A stretch of DNA of 64,000 bases from Rhodobacteraceae bacterium HLUCCA08. Lineage in GTDB: Bacteria > Pseudomonadota > Alphaproteobacteria > Rhodobacterales > Rhodobacteraceae. Position numbers and translations under genes: made by a program. Of the stretch, positions 16,588 to 26,576 are shown piece after piece. The notes under the pieces are model-generated. The model saw only the letters and a program-made list of their open reading frames with translations. It made no database searches and was not told the origin of the DNA. The DNA lies in assembly GCA_001314655.1 (NCBI GenBank), contig LJSF01000016.1, positions 155,130-219,129 on the forward strand, in the 5' to 3' direction. Within the stretch, counting starts at the first letter, position 1. Each line of letters opens with the position of its first letter.

Positions 16588-17481
16588 CTATTGCGCCGCG
16601 CGCCGCACCGCCGTCAGCTCGTCCAGATAGGTCGAGAATTCGTCGCGCAGATCGTCGCGGCTCAGCCCGAAGGCGACGGTGGCCTGCAGGAACCCGGCCT
16701 TCGACCCGCAATCGAAGCGCTGGCCGCGGAACCGGTAACCATAGACATCCCGGCCCTCCTCGATCTCCCTGGCGATCGCGTCGGTCAGCTGGATTTCCCC
16801 ACCGGCGCCGGTTTCCTTGCGGTTCAGGGTCTGCATCACCCGCGGGGTCAGGATGTAGCGACCGATCACCGCCAGGTTGGACGGCGCTTCATCGGCCTTG
16901 GGTTTTTCCACCATCCCGCTGGCCCGGACCATGGCGCCCATGTCCTCGGCCACGTCGAGGATGCCATAGGCGCTGGCCTTGTCCGGCGACACCTCCATCG
17001 CGGCGACCATGCAGCCGCCGGTTTCGGCATGGGCCTCGACCATCTGCTGCAGACAGGGCTTCTCGGCGGCGATCACGTCATCCGGCAGGATCACCGCGAA
17101 GGGTTCGTTGCCGACCAGCCGCCGCGCGCACCAGACCGCGTGGCCCAGTCCCAGCGCCTGCTGCTGGCGGATATAGGCGATGGCACCGCTGTCCATGTTG
17201 GTCGCCTTCAGCGCTTCCAGAAGGTCGGTCTTGTCCTTCTTGCGCAGCTGGGCTTCCAGTTCGGGGGCGCGGTCGAAATAATCCTCCAGCGCCGATTTGC
17301 CCCGCGCGGTGACGAAGATGAACTCCTTGATCCCGGCCGCGCGCGCTTCGTCGATCGCGTATTGGATCAGGGGGCGGTCGACCAGGGTCATGATCTCTTT
17401 CGGAACCGACTTGGTCGCGGGCAGGAAACGGGTGCCCAGCCCGGCCACGGGAAAGATCGCCTTGGTGACGCGCTTCTTCAT
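16588..17481 (-). CDS. galU: UTP-glucose-1-phosphate uridylyltransferase
   Basis: 297 residues from the ATG at 17481; an upstream in-frame ATG would include the promoter. It makes UDP-glucose from UTP and glucose 1-phosphate. The nucleotidyltransferase signature AGLGTRFLPATKSVPKEIM is near the N-terminus, with LPDDVI, GRYILTP and the uridylyltransferase motif RFDCGSKAGFLQA near the C-terminus. Length is standard. A promoter and a palindromic operator lie directly upstream. It supplies UDP-glucose to the glycosyltransferases encoded downstream on the same strand. Confidence 0.95.
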   Translation of the reverse strand: MKKRVTKAIFPVAGLGTRFLPATKSVPKEIMTLVDRPLIQYAIDEARAAGIKEFIFVTARGKSALEDYFDRAPELEAQLRKKDKTDLLEALKATNMDSGAIAYIRQQQALGLGHAVWCARRLVGNEPFAVILPDDVIAAEKPCLQQMVEAHAETGGCMVAAMEVSPDKASAYGILDVAEDMGAMVRASGMVEKPKADEAPSNLAVIGRYILTPRVMQTLNRKETGAGGEIQLTDAIAREIEEGRDVYGYRFRGQRFDCGSKAGFLQATVAFGLSRDDLRDEFSTYLDELTAVRRAAQ

Positions 17482-17535
17482 GATGTACCTCGTCCTATCG
17501 TCCGGTCTGCGCGCCGGACCTTGGCGTGCCTCAGG

Positions 17536-17555
17536 TGTCACAGGCCAATGTGACA
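17536..17555. promoter_or_regulatory. Inverted-repeat operator in galU promoter
   Basis: A perfect 7-base inverted repeat, TGTCACA-N6-TGTGACA, begins five bases downstream of the -10 element and so overlaps the expected transcription start. That position suits a repressor. The factor is unknown. The half-sites are in the opposite order to a CRP/FNR site. Confidence 0.55.
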
Positions 17556-17559
17556 GGCT

Positions 17560-17589
17560 ATTGTATCTTGGTCCAATGACACATGGCAA
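17560..17589 (-). promoter_or_regulatory. Promoter of galU
   Basis: On the minus strand TTGCCA (17589-17584) and TACAAT (17565-17560) are 18 bases apart, a good sigma-70 match in an AT-richer patch of the 135-base gap between kdsB and galU. Confidence 0.6.
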
Positions 17590-17616
17590 ATTGCTTAAAA
17601 AGGGGAAGAAACGTGC

Positions 17617-18417
17617 CTAGTCGGCACCCATCCGTTTCAGCATCGCCTCTATTTTGGTCACGTCCTGCGGATTGTTGAGTTCCCAGAAATGACGCCCCCG
17701 GGCCTCCACCTCGACGCACAGCATGTGCACGCCACGCTCCAGAAACCGCAACTGTTCCAGCCCTTCCAGCTTTTCCAGCTGGCCTTCGGGCCAGCGCGGA
17801 TAGGCCGCCAGCGCCGAGGGTCGATAGGCGTAGACACCGACATGGTGGAACACGGGTGTCGGGTCCGGATCGGCAAAGTCGCGGCCGGTATAGGGAATCA
17901 CTTCCTTCGAGAAATAGAGCGCGTTCATGTCGGCGCCGAACACCGCCGTGGTGCCGCCGACCCGGCCATGCCAGCGGTCCTCGAGAAACCCGTTCAGTGC
18001 CGCACCGTCACAGCGCAGCACCGGTGTCGCCACCTCGGCCACCGGATGGGCGGCCAGGCCGGCAACCAGGTCCTCGACGAACCAGGCCGGGGTCAGCGGT
18101 GCGTCGCCCTGCAGGTTCACCACGATGTCATAGCCGCCGCCCAGCGCGTCATAGGCCTCGGCGCAGCGCTCGGTCCCGTTTCGGCAGGCCTCCGACGTCA
18201 TCACGACCTCGGCGCCGAACCCCTCGGCCGCCTGCCGGATCCGGTCGTCATCGGTGGCGACCACGACCCGGGATGCACCCTGCACCGCGCAGGCGGCCTC
18301 CCACGAGCGCTGGACAAGGCTGCGCGCCTGGCCTGTCGCTCCGCGCAGCTCGACCAGCGGCTTGCCCGGATAGCGGGTCGAGGCATAGCGGGCCGGGATG
18401 ACGATCAGCACCGACAT
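17617..18417 (-). CDS. CMP-Kdo synthetase-like cytidylyltransferase (variant KdsB)
   Basis: 266 residues from the ATG at 18417. The family frame is clear: VIPARYASTRYPGKPL, VVATDDDRI, VFHHVGVYAYRPSAL and QLEKLEGLEQLRFLE. KdsB activates Kdo by joining it to CMP. Two positions differ from the typical enzyme: NGTERC where SGTDR is usual, and VNLQGDAPL where VNVQGDEP is usual, so the acid or sugar may differ from Kdo, or this may be a capsule-specific version. Its ATG shares one base with the cysQ stop. The cluster context of glycosyltransferases, galU and a KpsM-like permease favours a polysaccharide role. Confidence 0.8.
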   Translation of the reverse strand: MSVLIVIPARYASTRYPGKPLVELRGATGQARSLVQRSWEAACAVQGASRVVVATDDDRIRQAAEGFGAEVVMTSEACRNGTERCAEAYDALGGGYDIVVNLQGDAPLTPAWFVEDLVAGLAAHPVAEVATPVLRCDGAALNGFLEDRWHGRVGGTTAVFGADMNALYFSKEVIPYTGRDFADPDPTPVFHHVGVYAYRPSALAAYPRWPEGQLEKLEGLEQLRFLERGVHMLCVEVEARGRHFWELNNPQDVTKIEAMLKRMGAD

Positions 18418-19193
18418 CAGGCGGGCTGCAGGTCGACGCCCGGGGCAAGGGCGATGAAGAACGGGTTTTCGAAGATCGGCTTGCCATAGGTCAGCGGCGT
18501 GTGATCGTCGAACCGCACCACCTGTCCGCCGGCGCCCAGCAACACCGCCTGGCCCGCGGCCGTGTCCCATTCCATGGTCCGGCCCAGCCGCGGATAGAGA
18601 TCCGCCTCGCCCGTCGCCACCAGGCAGAACTTGAGCGACGACCCCGCGCTGCGGCTGTCGGCCACGGCGTATTTGGCGATGTAATCGTCTGTCGCCTGGT
18701 CGCGGTGCGATTTCGACGCCACGACCAGCAGCGCGGCATTGTCGGGCTGGCGCACCTTGATCTGTCGGGCCGTTCCATCGGTTTCCTCGACCGACACGCC
18801 ATCGGCGCGGGTCAGGAACAGCCGCCCGCGGGCCGGGGCATAGACCACCCCGCGCAGCGGCACGCCGTTTTCCACATAGGCGATGTTCACGGTGAAATCC
18901 CCGCGCCGCTGGATGAATTCCTTGGTCCCGTCCAGAGGATCGACGATCAGGAAGGTGCTCACGTCCTGACCATGGCTGTCGGCCTGTTCCTCGGTCACCA
19001 GCGCGACATCGGGAAAGGCCGCGCGCAGCCCGGCTGAGATATGGGCATCGGCGGCTTCATCGGCGGCGGTGACGGGGCTGTCATCGGACTTGGCGCGAAT
19101 GTCGAAATCCTCGGCCTCGTAGATCTTCATGATGATCTCTCCGGCCTCTTGCGCCAATTGCCGCATCACCTGTTCAAGTCGCTCAAAATCCAT
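18417..19193 (-). CDS. cysQ: 3'(2'),5'-bisphosphate nucleotidase
   Basis: 258 residues of the lithium-sensitive inositol monophosphatase superfamily. Metal-binding motifs: VTEEQ, DPLDGTKEF and EWDTAAGQAVL. CysQ hydrolyses 3'-phosphoadenosine 5'-phosphate (PAP) to AMP. PAP is left by PAPS reductase and also by sulfotransferases, and a PAPS-type sulfotransferase closes this same minus-strand gene series, so the neighbour relation fits sulfation. The start at 19193 is the only sensible one for MDFERLEQVMRQLAQEAG. An inositol monophosphatase activity cannot be excluded by sequence. Confidence 0.88.
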   Translation of the reverse strand: MDFERLEQVMRQLAQEAGEIIMKIYEAEDFDIRAKSDDSPVTAADEAADAHISAGLRAAFPDVALVTEEQADSHGQDVSTFLIVDPLDGTKEFIQRRGDFTVNIAYVENGVPLRGVVYAPARGRLFLTRADGVSVEETDGTARQIKVRQPDNAALLVVASKSHRDQATDDYIAKYAVADSRSAGSSLKFCLVATGEADLYPRLGRTMEWDTAAGQAVLLGAGGQVVRFDDHTPLTYGKPIFENPFFIALAPGVDLQPA

Positions 19194-19230
19194 CGGTCCG
19201 ACCCTTTCACCCCGCCCGCCGCAGGGTTTG

Positions 19231-19259
19231 TTGCCTGTTTCAATCGCGGCCCTTATGCT
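19231..19259 (+). promoter_or_regulatory. Candidate promoter of the KpsM-like permease gene
   Basis: TTGCCT at 19231-19236, 17 bases, TATGCT at 19254-19259, about 73 bases before the ATG, inside the 138-base divergent gap with cysQ. Confidence 0.45.
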
Positions 19260-19331
19260 GGCCCATAAAAGGAACGGCAAGATTTTCGTGCCACGAGGGG
19301 ACGGCAGCCCCGACAACACAGGCCCAACCAG

Positions 19332-20153
19332 ATGTTCGAAGCCCGCAGAACCTACGGCCATACACGGACCGCCTTCGCGATCCTGGAGCTGATCTATCAC
19401 TCCACGGTCCGCGAATTGCGCAAGGATCACCGGCATGCCCTGGTGGGATTGCTGCTGAACATGCTGCAGACGGTGATCTTCGTCGCCGCCTTCTATTTCA
19501 TGTTCATGGTCCTGGGGCTCAAGGGCACGGCGATCCGGGGCGATTTCCTGCTGTACATCATGTCGGGGATCTTCCTGTTCCTGACCCATACCAAGGCGAT
19601 GGGCGCGGTGCTCAAGGCCGAAGGTCCGGCCTCGGCGATGATGAAACACGCGCCGATGAACACCATCGTGGCGATCACCTCGGCCGCGCTCGCCTCGCTC
19701 TATATCCAGATCCTGTCGATGTCGGTGGTGCTTTACCTCTATCACGCGATCATGACCCCGATCACGATCCACGACCCGATCGGTGCCTTGGGATGCGTCC
19801 TTCTGGCCTGGATTTCCGGCGTGGCGGTGGGCATCGTCTTTCTTGCGCTCAAGCCCTGGTTTCCCAGCTTCGTCCAGGTCGCGTCGTCGATCTATGCCCG
19901 CGCCAACATGATCGCCTCGGGCAAGATGTTCGTCGCCAATACCCTGGGCGGCTACATGCTGGCGCTGTTCGACTGGAACCCGCTGTTCCACGCCATCGAC
20001 CAGGCCCGCGGTTTCGCCTTCATCAACTACAACCCGCATTTCAGCAGCATCGGCTATCCGATCAAGGTGACGCTGGTGCTGATCATGGTCGGCATGATGC
20101 TCGAATTCTACACCCGCAAGAACGCCTCGATCTCGTGGGAGGCGACGCGATGA
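19332..20153 (+). CDS. ABC-2 type polysaccharide export permease, KpsM-like
   Basis: 273 residues with about six membrane segments, for example ALVGLLLNMLQTVIFVAAFY, LYIMSGIFLFL and IKVTLVLIMVGMMLEF. The order and spacing suit the ABC-2 permease family that exports capsule or O-antigen. IYARANMIASGKMFVANTLG is the conserved cytoplasmic-loop type region. No ATP-binding partner (KpsT-like) is encoded beside it. It is divergent from the cysQ-kdsB-galU-glycosyltransferase series and probably serves the same glycan. The next gene overlaps its stop as ATGA. Confidence 0.78.
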   Translation: MFEARRTYGHTRTAFAILELIYHSTVRELRKDHRHALVGLLLNMLQTVIFVAAFYFMFMVLGLKGTAIRGDFLLYIMSGIFLFLTHTKAMGAVLKAEGPASAMMKHAPMNTIVAITSAALASLYIQILSMSVVLYLYHAIMTPITIHDPIGALGCVLLAWISGVAVGIVFLALKPWFPSFVQVASSIYARANMIASGKMFVANTLGGYMLALFDWNPLFHAIDQARGFAFINYNPHFSSIGYPIKVTLVLIMVGMMLEFYTRKNASISWEATR

Positions 20154-20761
20154 TCCGGGCCCTCGCGATCGCGTTCACCCTGCTTGCCGGGGCCGCACAG
20201 GCCACGATCGACGCCTGGCCGGCGCTGCATGACGTCACCGGTGTCGCCGCCGATGACGTGCTCAACATCCGTGCAGAACCGAATGCCGCCGCGCCGATCA
20301 TCGGCACATTCGCCCATGACGCCACCGATGTGGAGGTGATCCGCGACAACGCGGCCGGCTGGGGCCTGGTCAATGTCGGGGAACGCACCGGTTGGGTGTC
20401 CCTGGCGTATCTGCGGCGTCATCCGAACCAGTTCCAAGGCTATGTGCCGCCGATCCGGACCTGTTTCGGGACCGAGCCGTTCTGGTCCCTGCACCTCACC
20501 GGTGAGGACCTTCGGTTCGATCGACTGGGCGAGGCGCCGGTGACCCTGCCCGACTACCGCATGCACCAGCCGATGTCGCGGTTCGAGAACATCATGATCG
20601 AGGCCGGCACCGGCGACGCCCGCATCGTCGGCGCGCTGCGGCACGAATTCTGTTCCGACGGGATGTCGGACGGCGAATACGGGCTCAGCCTGACCTTCCT
20701 GCGCGGATCGGGCGACGGGGCCGAGGCGTTTTCCGGCTGCTGCACCCTGTCCGGCGACTGA
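20150..20761 (+). CDS. Exported SH3-domain protein with COG3650-like C-terminus
   Basis: 203 residues with an N-terminal signal peptide (IRALAIAFTLLAGAAQA). Residues about 25-85 form a bacterial SH3 domain (DDVLNIRAEPNAAAPIIGTF, then GWGLVNVGERTGWVSLAYL). The C-terminal part contains CFGTEPFWSLHL and ends GCCTLSGD; this FGTEPFWSL motif is characteristic of a conserved uncharacterised family often called a predicted membrane or META-like protein. Four cysteines are likely to be disulfide-bonded in the periplasm. Its ATG overlaps the permease stop, so it may be co-expressed with glycan export. SH3b domains often bind cell-wall peptides. Confidence 0.78.
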   Translation: MIRALAIAFTLLAGAAQATIDAWPALHDVTGVAADDVLNIRAEPNAAAPIIGTFAHDATDVEVIRDNAAGWGLVNVGERTGWVSLAYLRRHPNQFQGYVPPIRTCFGTEPFWSLHLTGEDLRFDRLGEAPVTLPDYRMHQPMSRFENIMIEAGTGDARIVGALRHEFCSDGMSDGEYGLSLTFLRGSGDGAEAFSGCCTLSGD

Positions 20762-20765
20762 TCCC

Positions 20766-21689
20766 GTGTCCCGACGCGCGGCCCTGAGCGCCGGAGCCCT
20801 GGCAGCGCTGGCGGCACTTTGCTGGGCCGGCAACTGGATCATGGGCCGGGCGATTCGCGCCGATGTGCCGCCTGTGGGCCTTGCCTTCTGGCGCTGGACC
20901 TTCGCCGCCCTGCTGTTGGCCCCGTTCTGGCGCAAGGCCCGGGCCGATATCGCCGCCTTTCGCGCCGATTGGCGCGTGGTCCTGTTCCTGGCCGCCACCG
21001 GAGCGGCGGCGTTCCAGACCATGACCTATGTCGGCCTGCGCTCGACCGAAGCGATCAACGCTCTGCTGCTGTCCACCACCGCGCCGCTCTGGGTCATTCC
21101 CATCGCCGCGCTGGTGCTGGGCGACCGGCCGGGCGGGCGCCAGGTGCTGGGTATCGGCATTTCCCTGGTCGGAGCCACGATCCTGGTCGCCCGAGGCGAC
21201 TTGGCCCGCCTGGCCGACCTTCGGCTGAACCAGGGCGATCTGTGGATCCTTGCCGCGCTGGTGATCTGGGGATGCTACTCGGTGGGCCTGCGGTTCCGGC
21301 CGGCGACCCTGTCGGCCACCGGCCTGGTCTGGCTGACCGCGGTATTCGGCGCCTTGTTCCTGGCCCCGGTCTATGCCTGGGAAACCCTGATCGCGGACCG
21401 CCCGGTGCGCCTGACCTGGGAAACCGCGGCCAGTGTCGGCTATACGGCCGTGTTCGCCTCGATCGTGGCGTTTTCCGCCTTCAATGCCGCTGTCGCCGTG
21501 TTGGGCCCGGCGCGCAGCGTCTATTTCCTGCACCTCATGCCGGTCTTCGGGTCGGGGCTGGCGATCCTGTTCCTGGGCGAAGCGGTCGCGCCGTATCACC
21601 TGGTGGGTTTTCCGATCGCGCTGGGCGGGGTGTTGCTGGCCACCCTGTCGCCCGACCGGGTCAGACCACCACCCGCAGCGTCAGGTTGA
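20766..21689 (+). CDS. EamA/DMT family transporter
   Basis: 307 residues from a GTG at 20766, five bases after the preceding stop. Ten hydrophobic segments in two repeats are typical of drug/metabolite transporters (ALAALAALCWAGNWIMGRAI at the start; FLHLMPVFGSGLAILFLGEA in the second repeat). The substrate is unknown; relatives include amino-acid and metabolite exporters. The 3' end overlaps the convergent alkB by 29 bases. Confidence 0.88.
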   Translation: MSRRAALSAGALAALAALCWAGNWIMGRAIRADVPPVGLAFWRWTFAALLLAPFWRKARADIAAFRADWRVVLFLAATGAAAFQTMTYVGLRSTEAINALLLSTTAPLWVIPIAALVLGDRPGGRQVLGIGISLVGATILVARGDLARLADLRLNQGDLWILAALVIWGCYSVGLRFRPATLSATGLVWLTAVFGALFLAPVYAWETLIADRPVRLTWETAASVGYTAVFASIVAFSAFNAAVAVLGPARSVYFLHLMPVFGSGLAILFLGEAVAPYHLVGFPIALGGVLLATLSPDRVRPPPAASG

Positions 21690-22293
21690 TCCGGCCGCCG
21701 CCCTCCAGCAGGTCCGAAGATCCGGGCCGGATCCGGTCGATCCCGTGATAGGCCAGCCGTGCCGCACCGCCCAGCACCGCCACATCGCCGGACCGCAACC
21801 AGAGGCTTCGGGTGCGCGCACCGCGCTCCGTGCCTCCGACCCGGAACAGAGCATCGTCGCCGAGCGAAATCGACACGACCGGCCAGGCGAAATCGCCTTC
21901 GTCCCGGTCCTGGTGCAATCCCATCCGCGCCGCCCCGCGATAGAGGTTCACCAGACAGCAATCCGGAACGCGCCGGTCACTGCCCAGCGCCCGCCAGACC
22001 GCCAGCACGCTGTCCGGGATCGGCGGCCAGACCACGCCCGACGGGTGTCGATCGGCGTAGCGATACCCCCTGCGGTCGGTGATCCAGCCCAGCCGGCCGG
22101 CCGCGGTCATCCGCACCGACATCTTGCGCCCACCCGGGGTCACCGGCTGCACCAGCGGCGCCGCGGCCACCACCGCGCGCAGATCGGCAAGCATCGCCTG
22201 CTGCGCCGCGCGGTCCAGCCAGCCTTGCCAGACCCGGACCCCGGCCAGGTCGACCGGTTCGCCGACATCGTTGTTTTCCGCGCGATCCACCAT
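21661..22293 (-). CDS. alkB: Alpha-ketoglutarate-dependent dioxygenase AlkB
   Basis: 210 residues. It repairs 1-methyladenine and 3-methylcytosine in DNA by oxidative demethylation. The Fe(II) ligands appear as H and D in GLHQDRDE and a later H in AYHGIDR, and the 2-oxoglutarate-binding arginine in RINLTLR. The nucleotide-recognition lid region is present (GWITDRRGYRYADRHPSG). It is divergent from dnaK across 155 bases. Confidence 0.93.
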   Translation of the reverse strand: MVDRAENNDVGEPVDLAGVRVWQGWLDRAAQQAMLADLRAVVAAAPLVQPVTPGGRKMSVRMTAAGRLGWITDRRGYRYADRHPSGVVWPPIPDSVLAVWRALGSDRRVPDCCLVNLYRGAARMGLHQDRDEGDFAWPVVSISLGDDALFRVGGTERGARTRSLWLRSGDVAVLGGAARLAYHGIDRIRPGSSDLLEGGGRINLTLRVVV

Positions 22294-22317
22294 GTTGCAC
22301 TAAAACCCTTTTAACGG

Positions 22318-22348
22318 TTGTCGGGTCAAAACCCCCTGCCTATATACG
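22318..22348 (+). promoter_or_regulatory. Heat-shock (RpoH-type) promoter of dnaK
   Basis: TTGTCG at 22318-22323 and CCTATATACG at 22339-22348. The latter fits the alphaproteobacterial RpoH -10 pattern CYTATNTNNG exactly, with TATATA 17 bases from the -35. It lies about 100 bases upstream of the dnaK ATG. Confidence 0.7.
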
Positions 22349-22448
22349 CTCTGATCCGGGCTCGCGCACGGCCCGGCATACCCCTCCGGCAAGGGGTGCC
22401 GACTAGGGCCCCTGCCGCTCAAACCGCCTGAATGAAAGGGATTTGAAA

Positions 22449-24359
<1,911 letters not shown>

Positions 24360-24375
24360 CCCGGGCGCATGACGG

Positions 24376-24407
24376 GGCCGGCCCGCCTGTTCACGGCCGG
24401 GCCGGCC
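24376..24407 (+). terminator. Hairpin between dnaK and dnaJ
   Basis: Ten-base perfect arms GGCCGGCCCG and CGGGCCGGCC followed by TCTTCGTT. The tail is weakly T-rich, so this could be a partial terminator that lowers dnaJ expression relative to dnaK, or an mRNA 3'-end stabiliser. Confidence 0.55.
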
Positions 24408-24437
24408 TCTTCGTTCCCGATGGAGGGGATGTGACGG

Positions 24438-25589
24438 ATGTCAAAGCGTGACTATTACGAGGTTCTCGGCGTCAAGAAGGGCGCCAGTGCCGACGAAATC
24501 AAGAAAGCCTACCGCCAGAAGGCGAAAGAGCTGCACCCGGACCGCAACGCAGACAACCCCGACGCCGAGTCCAGGTTCAAGGAAGCGAACGAAGCCTACG
24601 AAGTCCTCAAGGATGCCGACAAGAAGGCGGCCTATGACCGGTTCGGCCATGCGGCCTTCGAAGGCGGCATGGGCGCCAGCGCCCGGCCCGGCAGCGGGTT
24701 CCAGGGCAACGGCGATTTCGCCAGCGCCTTTTCCGACGTCTTCGATGACCTGTTCGGCGATTTCATGGGGCGCCGCGGCGGCGACGGCGGCCGGACCCGC
24801 GCGGCCCGCGGCGCCGACCTGCGCTACAACATGCGCGTGACGCTCGAAGAGGCGTTCTCAGGGCTGCAAAAGACGATCAACGTGCCCACCTCGGTGCCCT
24901 GCGAGGCCTGTTCGGGCACCGGCGCCGAGGGTGGCTCCGAACCGCAGACCTGTCCGACCTGTTCGGGCATGGGCAAGGTTCGCGCGCAGCAGGGGTTCTT
25001 CACCGTCGAACGCACCTGCCCGACCTGTTCGGGCATGGGCCAGATCATCAAGAATCCCTGCACCGGCTGCCACGGCCAGGGCCGGGTCGAAAAGCAGAAA
25101 TCATTGTCGGTCAACATACCCGCCGGGGTCGAAACCGGCACCCGCATTCGCCTGGCCGGCGAAGGCGAAGCGGGGATGCGCGGCGGTCCGCCTGGCGATC
25201 TGTATATCTTTATCGAGGTCGCCCAGCACGAAATCTTCGAACGCGAGGCCACCAACCTGTTCTGCCGTGTGCCCGTCAGCATGGCCTCTGCCGCGCTGGG
25301 CGGCGATATAGAGGTGCCGACGATCGATGGCGGCCGGTCCCGGGTCAAGATCCCTGCCGGATCGCAGAACGGCCGCCAGATGCGCCTGCGCGGCAAGGGC
25401 ATGCCGGCGCTTCAACGCGGCGGCGTCGGCGACATGTTCATCGAACTGGCCGTCGAGACCCCGGTGAATCTGACATCGCGCCAGAAAGAACTGCTGCAGG
25501 AATTCGAGAAGCTGAGCGAAGAGAACAATCCGCAAAGTTCATCGTTCTTCAGGTCCGTCAAGAATTTCTGGGAAGCGATGAAGGGCTAG
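24438..25589 (+). CDS. dnaJ: Chaperone protein DnaJ (Hsp40)
   Basis: 383 residues. The J domain with the HPD tripeptide ([14 protein letters not shown]) is followed by a Gly/Phe-rich linker, then the zinc domain with all four repeats ([16 protein letters not shown] twice, CTGCHGQG), and C-terminal substrate-binding domains. It stimulates DnaK ATPase and delivers clients. The two identical CPTCSGMG repeats are encoded by nearly identical DNA around 24.95 and 25.02 kb, which accounts for a short direct repeat there. Confidence 0.97.
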   Translation: MSKRDYYEVLGVKKGASADEIKKAYRQKAKELHPDRNADNPDAESRFKEANEAYEVLKDADKKAAYDRFGHAAFEGGMGASARPGSGFQGNGDFASAFSDVFDDLFGDFMGRRGGDGGRTRAARGADLRYNMRVTLEEAFSGLQKTINVPTSVPCEACSGTGAEGGSEPQTCPTCSGMGKVRAQQGFFTVERTCPTCSGMGQIIKNPCTGCHGQGRVEKQKSLSVNIPAGVETGTRIRLAGEGEAGMRGGPPGDLYIFIEVAQHEIFEREATNLFCRVPVSMASAALGGDIEVPTIDGGRSRVKIPAGSQNGRQMRLRGKGMPALQRGGVGDMFIELAVETPVNLTSRQKELLQEFEKLSEENNPQSSSFFRSVKNFWEAMKG

Positions 25590-25593
25590 GCCC

Positions 25594-25614
25594 GTCCCGG
25601 GCTTGACCCGGGAC
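25594..25614. repeat. REP-like palindrome
   Basis: A perfect inverted repeat GTCCCGGG-CTTGA-CCCGGGAC just after the dnaJ stop. The sequence is of the kind scattered in many alphaproteobacterial genomes as a short palindromic repeat. Only one copy is seen in this window. Confidence 0.55.
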
Positions 25615-25637
25615 CTCTTGCACGATGTGGCCCTCTG

Positions 25638-25667
25638 GGCCGGACGCCCTGCGCGCCCGGCCTTTTT
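25638..25667 (+). terminator. Terminator of dnaK-dnaJ
   Basis: Stem GGCCGG/CCGGCC with a 13-base loop followed by five T residues. Together with the palindrome just upstream it closes the chaperone operon. Confidence 0.7.
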
Positions 25668-25801
25668 CATCTGTCGGTCGTCCTCATCGACGCCTACCGA
25701 CACGACACCGACGTCGAACCGACGTTCGAAAAACCGGAAAACAGGAATCGACCCACTGCGCCCTTAACCATTTGTTCACCGGGTCGGCGCATCCTGTCCC
25801 C

Positions 25802-26575
25802 ATGCCCCGCGCCTTTTCCGAGATGCCCCTGCCCCTGTTCACGGGCGATGCCGACGAGGCGGTGTCGGCCCGGTCCCTTGCGCGGGGATCGCAAGCGAAA
25901 CTGCCCTCCTATATCGGCGATCACCGCAAACGCCTGCGCGACCGGTTCATGGCCGGCGGCGCCGATGCCATGCCCGATTACGAATTGCTGGAACTTGTCC
26001 TGTTCCGCGCCATTCCCCGGCAGGATGTCAAACCGCTCGCTCGCCGCCTGATCGACCATTTCGGCGATTTCAACCGTGTCCTGTCCGCCCCGCCCGAACG
26101 GTTGCGCGGCGTCGACGGGGTCGGACCTGCCGTGATCGTCGAACTGAAACTGGTCGAAGCCGCGGCTCATCGTTTGGCTCGGTCGAAAATCCTTGAAAAG
26201 CATGTCGTCAGCTCTTGGGACGCGCTGCTGGACTATTGCCATACCGTCATGGCCCATCGTGATACGGAACAATTCCGTGTGCTGTTCCTGGACCGCAAGA
26301 ACGTGCTGATCGCGGACGAGGCGCAGGCCCGTGGCACCGTCGATCATGTGCCGGTCTACCCGCGAGAGGTTGTCAAACGGGCGCTCGACCTGAGCGCCAG
26401 CGCGTTGATCCTGGTGCATAATCACCCCTCGGGCGACCCCACCCCGTCGGATGCCGATATCGACATGACCCGCCAGATCGAACGCGCCGCCGAGGCGCTG
26501 GGTCTGACCCTTCACGACCACATCATCATCGGCAAATCGAGCGAGCTCAGCTTTCGCAGCGCCGGGCTGCTGTAG
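25802..26575 (+). CDS. radC: RadC family JAMM-domain protein
   Basis: 257 residues from the ATG at 25802; longer upstream frames lack domain support. An N-terminal helix-hairpin-helix type region (RLRGVDGVGPAVIVELKLVE) precedes a JAB1/MPN metalloprotease-like domain with HNHPSGDPTPSDAD, the His-x-His and downstream Asp of the JAMM zinc site. Despite the historical name, its role in DNA repair is doubtful. It is followed immediately by the remnant of an OmpA-like gene on the other strand. Confidence 0.92.
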   Translation: MPRAFSEMPLPLFTGDADEAVSARSLARGSQAKLPSYIGDHRKRLRDRFMAGGADAMPDYELLELVLFRAIPRQDVKPLARRLIDHFGDFNRVLSAPPERLRGVDGVGPAVIVELKLVEAAAHRLARSKILEKHVVSSWDALLDYCHTVMAHRDTEQFRVLFLDRKNVLIADEAQARGTVDHVPVYPREVVKRALDLSASALILVHNHPSGDPTPSDADIDMTRQIERAAEALGLTLHDHIIIGKSSELSFRSAGLL

Positions 26576-26576
26576 G

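Noticed and set aside
17536..17555. CRP/FNR-type binding site at galU
   Set aside because: The half-sites are in the order TCACA-N6-TGTGA, the reverse of the CRP consensus.
24945..25050. Direct repeat within dnaJ as a mobile or recombination feature
   Set aside because: It encodes two of the four normal zinc-binding repeats.
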